DNA from: Desmodesmus armatus
Lineage: Eukaryota; Chlorophyta; Chlorophyceae; Sphaeropleales; Scenedesmaceae
Length of the DNA: 64,000 bases
Direction: 5' to 3'
NCBI GenBank assembly: GCA_007449985.2
Contig: VIIQ02000067.1
Location: 1 to 64,000, forward strand
Shown: positions 37,401-48,199 of the stretch, in pieces
How positions within the stretch are numbered: the first letter of the stretch is position 1
Layout of the letters: every line of letters begins with the position of its first letter
Program-made: the position numbers and the translations under genes
Notes under the pieces: generated by a model
Database searches by the model: none
Told to the model about the DNA's origin: nothing
What the model saw: the letters and a program-made list of their open reading frames with translations, nothing else

Positions 37401-40400
37401 GTAGCTCAGGCGGCCGTGCACCAGCAGCAGGGGCGCCAGGAACCTGAACTGCGCGATGGTGAAGTCCGAGGCCATGGCTGCCTGCATGCCCTCAAGGCCG
37501 CTGATGCCAACACCTGCAAGCGTTTCAGTGAGGCAGCCACCACAACACAAAGCAGCACACGGCCTCAGGGCATGTGCGACTGCTTCAGGTTGGTGTTGAG
37601 ACCAGCATGTGCAGCGCGCAACCTCACAAGACGTGCATGCCGGCCTGTCAATGCATGCCAGCCTGGCTGCTGACGTCTTTCTGCACATGTTGCAGGGGCC
37701 TTCCTGCACATGTTGATATGAGCATACCTATGTGCGCTTTCTGGATCATGCCCACGTCGTTGGCCCCGTCACCAATGGCCAGCGTGGTGTAGCCCGAGCT
37801 CTTCACCAGCGCCGTGACCTGCGCCTTCTGCAGGGGTGACACTCGGCAGCACACGACTGCTGCGCACTGCAGCCCAACCTGCAGTCCACACAAGCACCCC
37901 AGTCAGCATGTTGCACTGCTTTTCTGATAGCTGTTGTGCGACTCGGCAGCCAGCAACACCTCTAGCAATGCAGCACAAGCAGCTCCAATAAGCTGTGGTC
38001 TGCGCTCACACAATGCAGCTGGGTATGCAGGCTCACCTCCAAGAAGAGCTGCCGCAGGCGCGGGCTGAGCGCGTACAGGAGGGCCCTGCCGTCAATGATG
38101 AGAGCGTAGGGTGTCCCCAGGCCTGTGTGCTTGTCCTCTTCGATGGTCTGCTTCACCTTGTGCAGCTGGCTCTCCAGCCGCTCAGCAGACAGGTGTGTCG
38201 CCTCATCAAACTACAATGGAAATAGGGGTGCATGCACAGACACTTGTGTTATGTGATTCGCCTACACAGAATAAGCCATTCTGCATTGATGACAAGGGGT
38301 ATATGGAAGTTTGACTGACTGACTGTGCCTCTAAAGATGGTTCAACTGCCCTGTTTCAACTGGCTCAGGAGGGTGACAACTGGCGCTGTCCTTTGGTACA
38401 GCTCAACACAATCCACCTATGCAGCTGATGATCCTGGTATGACGGTTGCCATCACCGCAAGTGCCTGCTCACCCGCCCCTCAGCCTCAAGCTTGTCCACC
38501 TCCAGGCATGCCCCCTGCATCTGGAACTGCGTCATGTCGTCTGTGATGAGGCTGCAGGCGTAGCCAATGTTGATGGCGGTCTCCTGCAGGCAGACAAGCA
38601 TAGTTGACTAGGCCCCCACAGCTCTCAACCCAGACTGGTGGCCACAGGGCAGCAATCCAAGGCAGTGCAGGTGCTTGTCTCCACCCAAAAAAATGGGCAC
38701 CCCATTTCATCCAGCAGTCATATCATTGCAGCAAACAAAATATCAGTTACAAAATACATGCCGCTGTGCTGCAGAATCTGGCACCCACCATTTTGTCTCC
38801 TGTCAGGACCCACAGGCGGATACCCGCCTCCGCCAGTGTCTTGATCGTCTGCGGGACGCCCTCCTGCAGCTTGTCCTCAATGGCTGTGCAGCCCAGCAGG
38901 ATGAGGTCCTTCTCCACCAGCTCAGCCACAGCATCCAGCTTGGCTGCACGGTCATCCAGAGAAAGCTTGGCCTCAATGTAGCGCTCATTCCACCTGGAAA
39001 GCAGGCACGGCAGGCAGGGTAGGCAGGGCCATGAGGCAGGGAAGAGGCACGGAACGTGCCGATGCCTGTAGCACACACAATCTATGCAGCTGCGATAGTG
39101 CTTGCAGCAAAAATAAGTCAGGGCAATAGCACCCGTCACAAACACTGCGCCAGTCGCATTACGCGTGGCACTGTGCAACCACGACGCTGGTCACCTCACA
39201 ACACCTACTTGTCATAGAAATCAGGGTCAAGCTCGGTGTACGACAGGCACAGCGTGCGCAAGCCGGCGCTGCCAAAGTCCTCCATGTGCTGCTGCGTGAC
39301 CTCCTTCAGTTTGTCGTTCAGAGGGTTCTTGTGGGCCAGCCGCTCGTAAATGACAGTGTCGGCGCCCTGCGGCAGCAGGCCAAGGCGTCACAAGTTGAAC
39401 AACGGTCCAGATGTTTCAGGTGTTGTACCTGATAAGTGTTGCATCATCACGTGTACCTGATGACCGTTGCATCATCACGTTCAAGCAGATGGATAGGTAA
39501 GCTTTTGGACCAATGAAGGCTTCCACTTGCCTCTGTGCTGCTGCAGCCATTGCGCACCTCCTTCCCATCCACCCCAACCCCCGCACCTTGCAGTACAGCA
39601 CCATCCTGCCGGTCTGCCTGTCCTTGACAATCACGCTCATGCGCTTGCGTGTGCTGTTGAACTCCAGCAGGTTGAGCACGTCGTACTCGCGGTCATGGGA
39701 GCCGTCAGGCATGCGCTCACGCAGCGTGATGGTGGTGTTGGTGCGCTTGATCATGAAGAAGCCAAACACCTTGGCGGCAACAACAAGGGCGGCCTCATCA
39801 GGCGACTCAGCCTCATAGCGGATCTCTTGCGGCGTCTGCGGGCCTGCAGTGGGCAAAGGAGCAGCACATGCTGTGAGGGTGGATGCATGGCAAGGACGTG
39901 CCCAGATTCTTTGATTTGTCACATTTTGCGCAGCCGCAGCAGGAGACAAGACGCATAAGGCTGGATCTGGGGTGCAGGACACCTTGGCAGCCTCCTGCAG
40001 TCAACACCGCTGTGTGCTGGTCAACAACGCTGTGGGAGGGGCTGGTCACATGTGCAGCGTACCGTCTGGTATGACTGTGTGGCAGAGTCCCAGCAGCCTG
40101 AAGAACTCCGTTGTCAGCTCCACATTGGGCTGCTTTGCCCACTCCACACCCATGAGCCGGGAATCGTAGAAGTTGAAGTACTGCTCCCTGTACTTGTTGT
40201 CGGCCTCTTCGTCAGCCACATCCAACTTCAAGCCTCTCCTGCTCCAACACAAACACGACAGCAGCAGACCAAAAGTGGCACAGGGGATTGCGCAGCCGCA
40301 CATGCCTCTGGGGTCAAGGATTTGAGAACACAATTACATGGTGTGCAAGCCTCTGACCTCCACAGCTGATCAAGGTGCCTATGTTGTGACAGGTGACTGC

Positions 40401-43400
40401 TTGATACAGGGATGATTGCAGCACAGCACACGTGACGGCAGTGTGTGTGCGACTTTTCCTGCAGTCTCACCTCTCTGCATTGTTGCGCTCAATCTCAGTG
40501 ATACCAGCGCCATACGCCACTCCCCCTATTGAGCACTTAAAGAACTCCATGACATTGCGGGTCAGCGTACCCGTCTACAGCAGCAGCAGCAGCAGGCAGC
40601 AGTTGCAGCAGGCAGCAGCAGCAGCAGCAGCACAAAAGGAACACCAAGTCACACATTAGGTGGCACCCAGCTCCTGGCCACAAAATAAGCAGACGCGCAG
40701 CATAACACGGCATGGAACCTGTCCACCCTGAATTAGTAACGTCGCAGCGTCTACATGTTTTTCTGCTGCAGCTGGCCCCACCTTGTCTGACAGGATGGTG
40801 TTGACCATGCCCAGCTCCTCGTTCAGGTTGCTGGTGCGTGCCACAGCTGGTGTGTCTGTCTCTTCATGGTACATGGAGCGATCCTGACCAATGAACACCA
40901 GGGACTGCACAATCTTCACCATCTCGATGGACACATACAGCGCAATGGGAATCAGGTACCCTGCAGCAACATGCACACCACCTCACATGTCAGTAGCGCG
41001 GCCAGCTGGCAGGATGCAATATAATGTTGTGGTGGACCTCCTGTTTGGCAAGCACTTGTCACACCCATTCTAGCACAGGGTATGAGGTGACTCTGAGCTG
41101 CCATAATCCCCAGCCATACTCCCCAGCCGGAGGGTTGCGACCGCAGCAGGTGCGATGCAAACACTGCTTTAAACACTTGTTGCTCATGTTGCAAGCGACT
41201 TGCATACTGCAAAAGAGCCAACCTGACGCAGCACTGCCGGTTAGTACACACCAGCAAAGCTCAGGCGCCTAGCTTACCGTACAAGATGAAAGATGTGATG
41301 AAGTTGGTGACGCCCACAATGGCCGGCCTGCTTGCGTCATACTCCACTGCATTGGACACCTTGTCGGGGCCCAGGTACCAGTGCAGCGGCATGTAGGTGG
41401 ACGTCCACCACGCAAAGTAGATGCAGCCGGTGATGCACATGCTGAACAGGAGCGCAAACATGAAGAAGATGATGTAGTCAACACTGCGCTCAATGCTGCT
41501 GCGCTTGGATGGCGGCTGCGTGGCATTCATGAAGATCTTGGTGTCATGCCCTGCAGCAGGACACAGCAGCAGCTAAGAGCTCACACAAATACTAAGCAGC
41601 CCCCCTCCCCTGCAGCATCAACTGCCGTACACCTCAACAAAATGCTCGGTACAGCGAAGTGCGCCAATTCACAGCAACCCAGGCCAGTGGTACAGCTGCT
41701 TGCCTTCCCATTCCATGAGGCACCTACCCGCGTAAATGACCAACCCAAAGATGCGGTGTGTGTTGCGCAGGCTGCAGCCCCTGAGCAGAATGGCAGCTGG
41801 TGTCAGCGCCAGCTTGGTCGTGCTGGGCACCAGCGGCGGGTCCAGGTCCAGGTTCCCCGTGAACTGGTACAGCCTGCTGTTGGGCGGCTCGCACAGCACG
41901 GTGCCTGCAAACTGGCCGATGGTGGCCTCCCGCATGTCCTTGGTCTCATCCAGCGCCTTCTTGATCTTCAGGTTGGTCTCACCATCCAGCTGCATGGTCT
42001 CAATGTAGCAGATGCCCTCCTCATTGGCCGCCGACAGGAACAGCAGGTCTGCCGGGATGTAGTGATTCTTGTGCACGATGATGATGTCGCCAACACGTAC
42101 ACCCTTCCAAGTCCGCGTCACAAAGCGGCCAGCAGTAGGGTCGAAGACCTGCATGTAACGGGAAGCAGTGGCACGAAAGCACGTCTGCGGCCAAAGCAAT
42201 GTCCGCGTGCTTCCTAAAATACAGATACCCAACTGCCATCACCACCTGCCGCCACCCCACCCACCCACCCCCCTTTGTGCCTCCAACCAAGCTGCAGGGC
42301 TGCTGAACGTGGACGCAGAGGCTGCTGCAGCTGGACCCTAATCGAGGTTATGATATCACCAACACTTGACTGCCAAGCCCTTGCAGACCGATGGTGAATG
42401 CATCTCCATATTCACAACGTATGCTGTTCAAGTGCAGCCTCAAACTACTCAATCACTGCTGCTGCGCCACGTCATACGGTGGGTTGCGTGCACGTTTCCT
42501 TGCTGCCGGCAGCTCGGCTGGAGTGTGCGCCTGCTGTGGGTTGCTGCCATCTACGCCAGGTGCGCATGCTGTGCCTGCTGCCCTAAACACCACATGCGCC
42601 TGCTATGCCTGTTGCTGTTCCTGCTACTGCTCCCTTGGTCTGTGGCTGACAGTGCTGCATTGTTAACCTTGTGCTGACCTCCACAGCTCTGTTGTTGACC
42701 TCCACATCCTGCTTGTGCCGCTTGTAGTCCTCAACGGCCTCCTTCACCATGGCCACACCCAGCACGATGGCCAGGGGCAGGAACGTTGTCCATGGCCTGC
42801 AGGCATGAACAAGCAGATGCTGTGGCTGGCTGCAACCCAGCACTGCTGCAGCATGCCGAGTGCAAGCTGCCCCCCACCCAGCAGGCAGGCTGCCGCTTCC
42901 CTGCCAACACCACACTGGCAGTGCTTACTCCAGTGCTGACGGCTGACCAGATACAACAACAACCAAGGCCCAGGCCATAGCTGCACAGTGGGGAACTGCT
43001 GCAGGAAGTTCAACAGCCCGCAGTGTGCTGTGCCCAGGCCTCATGCAAGGGGGCGAGCGAGCACGTAACATCCCAAAGCCACTGCCTTACTGTTTCTGGG
43101 ACGGAAGGAGCGCTGCAGGGGGACAAGCTCCACTGCTTGTTGACTACATGACTAAGCTGTGCTGCGTCTGCCAGACGCCCTCTGCAGTGCTGTGCTGAGG
43201 CTGCTCACCTGACCGGGCTGTAGGGCGTCAACGAGAGAGCAGCCACCAGCGTGAAGTATATGTTTGCCACACGCCTGTAGCAGCGCACAAAGGAGCAGTA
43301 GCAACACACAGCAGCACACATGCTGTTGACAACCGCTAGCAGCGGCCCGGGTCAAGCTGTGCCTGCATGTCAGTGTCAGTGGCAGCATGCAATGCTTTAA

Positions 43401-43641
43401 ATCATCGTAGAAGGTCCACCACCCACCTGTACTGCTCAAACAGAGACTTTGGCATGAAGGTGAGCAGGTTGTACTTGGTGGTAGTCGTTTGGTTGCCACA
43501 GTACTTGCGCTGCTCCTCCCCACTGACTGGGTGGGCCACGATTCGCTGTGTCTGCTGCTTTCGTCTCCTTCGCAGACAGCCCCAGCTGAAACACCCCTTT
43601 GGGGCCTCTGTACTAGGGGCTGACGACATGGTGCTGATCAC
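34488..43641 (-). CDS. P4-type ATPase (phospholipid flippase, ALA type), 1,523 aa, 20 exons
   Basis: Exons: 43641-43427, 43274-43209, 42796-42679, 42148-41728, 41550-41278, 40960-40782, 40574-40471, 40238-40063, 39843-39587, 39366-39209, 38993-38789, 38583-38473, 38210-38037, 37878-37728, 37513-37169, 36965-36705, 36507-36339, 36113-35852, 35603-35140, 34950-34488; phases agree throughout. Motifs: [16 protein letters not shown] at the N-terminus, DGET at 188-191 (actuator), [10 protein letters not shown] at 368-377 in TM4, catalytic DKTGT with Asp423, [12 protein letters not shown] in the nucleotide domain, [14 protein letters not shown] from 855, and a C-terminal set of membrane helices. These proteins move phospholipids from the outer to the cytosolic leaflet of plasma membrane, Golgi or endosomes, normally with a CDC50/ALIS partner not seen here. 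TM4 has PIAL where PISL is usual. After about residue 1,215 comes a Ser/Ala/Gly-rich tail of about 300 residues, longer than in most relatives. Start could be Met1 or Met5. Confidence 0.95.
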
Positions 43642-44599
43642 TGCTCACTGGGTATCTGCTGGTGGAAGGTCAAGGCAAGCCGAGCCAGGGCACTCTTGAT
43701 CATTGCAGGGAGGAAATATGGGTTCGTAAACGAACAATTTACGTGTTGGAAGGGGACGTGGTGAACCAGATGTGCACACAACCAGGTGGGCAGTAGGGAG
43801 GGAAAGGTTGGAGGCATAAACGCACGTCAATGTGTGGCCAATTGCAGGGAAGTCTGCACGTCAACACGCAGAAACGTGTCTCAACGAAAGTGATGTTTGA
43901 CCAAGTCAAAGGCACTGCCTGGCAGTTGCAGGTCCACGCCTCGAAGGTGCAATTTTTGCAAACAACCAACACGTCGGATGTTGAGGGAACCTTCCACTGG
44001 AACCTGCAGTGGGTGGTGGTGAGCTTGCACAGCTGGCTTTGGGGTCATCGGCCGGCAACTGCCAAGCTGGCGGGGGGGGGGGGGGGTAGTGTGGCCACCA
44101 TGGGTGTGCAGGGTGTGATGGTGGGTGGGCCGGGTGGTGGGGCGCTGCAACACAGTCGGCGACTTGCCGACACTGCACTGGCGCCCAGACTTGTCCGGAC
44201 TGCACTGGCATCGCGGGGGTGCACCGGCCTGCACCACCTTCCCCACAAGGCAGCAGCCCCCAACCCTGTCGGGGCTTGCTTGTTGCAGGAAACTTGTGGC
44301 GGCGAGCTGAGGATTACATCATCTTCAACTGGGCACCGCAGTAGCTCTGGGTGGTCGGTGAGCTGGGCCCGGGGGTGGGGCTGACCAATGCACGTGCGGT
44401 CTACCAGCTGAGCTGCAAAGCGTGTGCATATTGCACTGTGGTTGCTAGCTATCTCAGCAACTTGCACTTCTGCGTGAGACACCTTTTGCACAGTTGGAGG
44501 TCACTTGTGTTGCAGTTGAAGGTCACTTGTGTTGACCAACAGCAGAACCCACAGAGCCAGGAGAACAGGCGCTTTGCCTGACAGCGTTACAACATTCCA
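43642..44599. promoter_or_regulatory. Intergenic region between reductase and flippase genes
   Basis: These 958 bases hold the flippase promoter and the reductase 3' UTR. A G15 run stands at 44,072-44,086. An open frame of 184 codons crosses it on the plus strand, but it runs through the G15 tract, has no family motif and is not joined to convincing splice sites. Confidence 0.5.
44314..44318 (-). terminator. Putative TGTAA poly(A) signal of adrenodoxin reductase gene
   Basis: TGTAA on the minus strand 282 bases after the stop. Another TGTAA at 44,587-44,591 is only about 9 bases after the stop and may be too close to serve as the main signal. Confidence 0.4.
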
Positions 44600-47500
44600 T
44601 CACGCACCCGCTGCTGCAAGCATGTCATCCACCATCACCTGCTTCACCCTGGCAGCACCAACTGCATCACCAGCTGCAACCTCAGCTGCATTCAACTGCT
44701 CCCAAGCAGACCAGTCGACCACCCTGACACCACGCTGCTGCAACACTGCCTGCAGTGCTGCCCGGCCTGGTGCTGCCCAGTTGAAAGCGGCCTCATCCTG
44801 GGTGATGCTGTGCACGGTCTCCTCTGCATCGGTCAGGTTAGTGCCAATGATGCCAGTGGGGCCGCGCTTCAGCCAGCCACAGACGTACAGGCCCGGCACC
44901 ACATCAGCTGCAGCCGCGCCAATACCTGTGCAGGACATGGCAGAAGGCAGTGTCACAGTGCTTGCTTGCACTGCAGGCTGTCGGGTAGCAGTGTACTGGC
45001 TGCCCAACAACAGCGTTGACTGCATGAGTCACCTTCATACATGCAGTCAGGACCCCTGGCGCATTGGCAGCAATGTGAAGTTGATGCTGCACCACTTCTG
45101 ACCTGGCTCAGCACACCCCAAAAGCCTGACAGGTGAACAATGGCTGCTTGCTGACTGCAAGCTCGTACCTGTCAACACTTTGCCGGCAGCATTGGGCACG
45201 ACACCCTGCTTGCTGTCAAAGGGCACCCCCTCCAGAGGCAGCGACTTGTACCCAATGCTTTTCAGCACCAGCTGCACTGGGTACTCCTCAAACTCCCCAG
45301 TGCCAACAGCCACAGCACCACGAACAGGGTCAGGCACTAGCTGCGTCTTCTCAACACGTATTGCTTGCACCTGCATCAAACATGCGGCAGGTCCCGCTCA
45401 TGAAACACACAAGCACAGCCCGGCACAGCACCAGAGCACCAGCGGACGCTCGTTTCCAAGCCACAGGTGGCAAAAGCTGTGAAGCACTGGCGAGACCCAC
45501 GCCCTTTCTCCCAAACCGCCCTGGCCTACCGCCCCTGCATGCAACTTTTCTGAGCACCAAGATCAAAGCACAGCAAAGAATCATTTGGGCTCGCAAGCTT
45601 CACTGCAAGCGCATGATGATTGTGTGCATCAGTCACTATGCAGGTGACAGCAGGACATTGGGTAGGGCGCCTATTGTGGAACTGGCCCGCCTTGGGACTC
45701 GGCAACCCCGACCAAAGCCCACTGCGTCTTGATCAATGCTGACACACTATGTTGCAGAAGCGGCACGGGGCAGCCCACACCTGCTGATTTTGGTCTGCCA
45801 AAATAGCTGCAGGGTTCCTGTAGAACTGGAAGTTGAGCTGCCTGTCAGCTGCAGGCTTGGGCGCAGCCGCCGCCTGCATGCAGCAGCAGGGTGCAAGAGC
45901 AGTATTTTGTTGCTTTCAGAGCGACAAGCTTGCACAAGCACATTCACCTTGCACATGCACCACCACTGCGCACCCAACGGAAACCAGGCACGAAGAGGGA
46001 GCAACACAGTGCACGGCAGCCCAATTTCTGAACCTTCGACGCTTACATGCTGATGAGCTCAAATATCCTCCGTTTCAAGCGCACAGCCTTCATAGCTGCC
46101 TGGTCTGCTTCTGAGACAGCCAGCTGCTCTGGGCTGGCATTGATGGCAATGTTGGCCATGGTCACCAGCTCCTTCAGCTCCTTGGCTGTGCAGGCAGCCT
46201 GCGGCAGCAACAGCAGAAGAATGCCAGATGATGCTGGCGTAATGAATACAAGCATCCCATTACGCCAGACCAAACCATGGAACCCCGCGACTTTGAAACG
46301 GGTCGTACCTACAGCTGTTCCAATGGCGGGGTCTGGTGGGACTCACAGCACCAGGCCACTTGCCGCCCCATGTTGCTCACCTGCACGGGGCCTCGCCGGG
46401 CACATAGCTGCACTGTCCGGACCTTGCTGTGCCGCAGCTGCTGCAATGCGTGCTGGGCAATGTCTGTGGTTGCCAGCTGCTCCACCGGCCGCAGCAGCAC
46501 CCGTGCACAGTCCAGCGCGACGTTGCCAATGCCGCACACTGCAACTGACTCAACCTTGGACAGGTCGATGGGCAGCTGCTGCTGGTCTGGGTGGCCATTG
46601 TACCACCAAACAAACTCACGAGCGGCATACACACCTTTGCTTTCCTAGACAGGCAGCGATGCACAGGGCAGCACACGTGACATGTGCTTGGCATGGTATC
46701 AGCATGGTGTGCTGATGCTGTTCATTCCAGGATCCAGTAGCAAGCACAACCCAGCGACTGACTGCCACCAATTAGGACGAGTGCTTACGTTTTGGCTAAT
46801 GAGCCACCCCCCCCCCCCTTGCTCATGTGCAGCTGCTCACCTCCCCTGGTATGTTCAGCTTGCGGTCACTTTCTGCTCCATATGCCAGCACCACCTGCAC
46901 CAGCACAGTCAGCCCCTTGATGTCAGTACACAAGCCCTGTGCCACATCAGCATCGGCTTATGGGTGCCTCACCCCCAAGAGGTGTGTGTATGTGTTTTGT
47001 GTCTGTGAGCTTGTTGAATTTCCTGCACAGGCCTCAGAAGAAGACCACAAAGCTGGCCATATCAGCACAAGGTGGCCCACCCACTTCATGACACACCGCC
47101 CTGCATAGCAAGCACCCACCAAGCTGTACAGCTGTCGCAGTTCGTCCACGCTGACGTCCTTGCCAACACACACGTGGCCAAAGTAACTAACGCGTGGGTC
47201 TTGGGCGACGCGGCTGAACTGGTTGATGACATTCTGTGAGGGGAGGGACAAATACCCAACGCAACTGGGTGGAAGGTGACACAAACGTACACAGTACTGG
47301 ATATAAACAGCACCATACAGTGCTGGGAACCATGCTGCAGGCAGTGTGCTGCCTCATGAGACCCACAGCAGCAGGTGAGTGCACTTCAGCTGGCACAAGC
47401 AGGTGCATACCTTGGTGTCAGCGTGGTCAGGTGCCACGCCTGTGCGGACAAGCCCGAATGGGGATGGCAGGCGTTCCTGTCAAGGGCAACAGCGTTCTTC

Positions 47501-47872
47501 AGCTGCGCACGCTGCTTGTCCTTGTGCCCTCTCAAGTTGCCAGGCTAGCGAGACCACAGCCATCACCCCTTACCAGCAGGTCTATGCTGACATCGTCGCC
47601 GTAGCGCTTCAGGAGCTGCAAAATGGCCATAGCGTCAGTCACACAAGCCAAGCTGGCTGGCACAGCACACAGCAACACAGGCAGTACACAGTGCCTGTGG
47701 GTACCTTGTCAACAGTGTAGAAGCCAGCCGGGCCACTGCCCAATACACACACGCTGAGGCGTTTGCTATGCCCAGAAGAGGGCACGGAGGAAAGGTTCCT
47801 GACGAGCTGGACGCTTTGAATGGACTTGCAGATGGAAGGCAGGATTGACTTGCAAATGGAGGACAGCAGCAT
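44600..47872 (-). CDS. Mitochondrial NADPH:adrenodoxin/ferredoxin oxidoreductase, 482 aa, 10 exons
   Basis: Exons: 47872-47705, 47615-47574, 47476-47411, 47233-47120, 46894-46841, 46644-46381, 46198-46047, 45841-45781, 45370-45169, 44925-44600, all in phase. The enzyme passes electrons from NADPH through FAD to a mitochondrial [2Fe-2S] ferredoxin, chiefly for Fe-S cluster assembly. Seen: FAD fingerprint [16 protein letters not shown] with glycines 45, 47 and 50; [44 protein letters not shown] site [12 protein letters not shown] at 185-196; [12 protein letters not shown]; and the C-terminal FAD signature [15 protein letters not shown] at 390-404. Length is normal for the family (about 460-500). 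The first 35 residues are rich in Ser, Lys and Arg with no acidic residue, as expected for a mitochondrial presequence. They contain a short internal duplication, SICKSI twice, that comes from a repeated stretch of DNA. The start codon faces the plus-strand gene across 327 bases. Confidence 0.93.
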
Positions 47873-48199
47873 CAGATCAGGTAAGTTTGTCTTGGGAAGC
47901 CACTAAGACGCTTGCTCAAGGTTCAGAGACCGTTTAGAACAGATGAAATTATGCTGATCAGGTTTCCATCCAACGCCAGATGTCTGTACCTGCGCCATCA
48001 GTCATCGGTTAGTCACCAACACCAATCACCCACAACACGCCCAGACCATCAATTACAATCAACAGATAATAGAAGCATGTCCGATTTGGGGCGTGCCCAA
48101 ACAGAAAAGCATCTGCAACTCATTTTGACTTGTCTTTGACAGCTGAGGCAGGCAGGCATGGCTGCATACTGTTTCTCAGGTTTGAGGCCCTGAACGATC
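47873..48199. promoter_or_regulatory. Divergent upstream region shared by reductase and armadillo-protein genes
   Basis: The two start codons face away from each other with 327 bases between them, so this piece must hold both 5' leaders and promoters, or one bidirectional promoter. No TATA box or recognised element is clear. In-frame ATGs upstream of 48,200 are soon followed by stops. Confidence 0.5.

Noticed and set aside
43830..44384. 184-codon open frame on the plus strand
   Set aside because: It crosses a G15 homopolymer, has no motif and lies in an intergenic region with no supporting splice sites.
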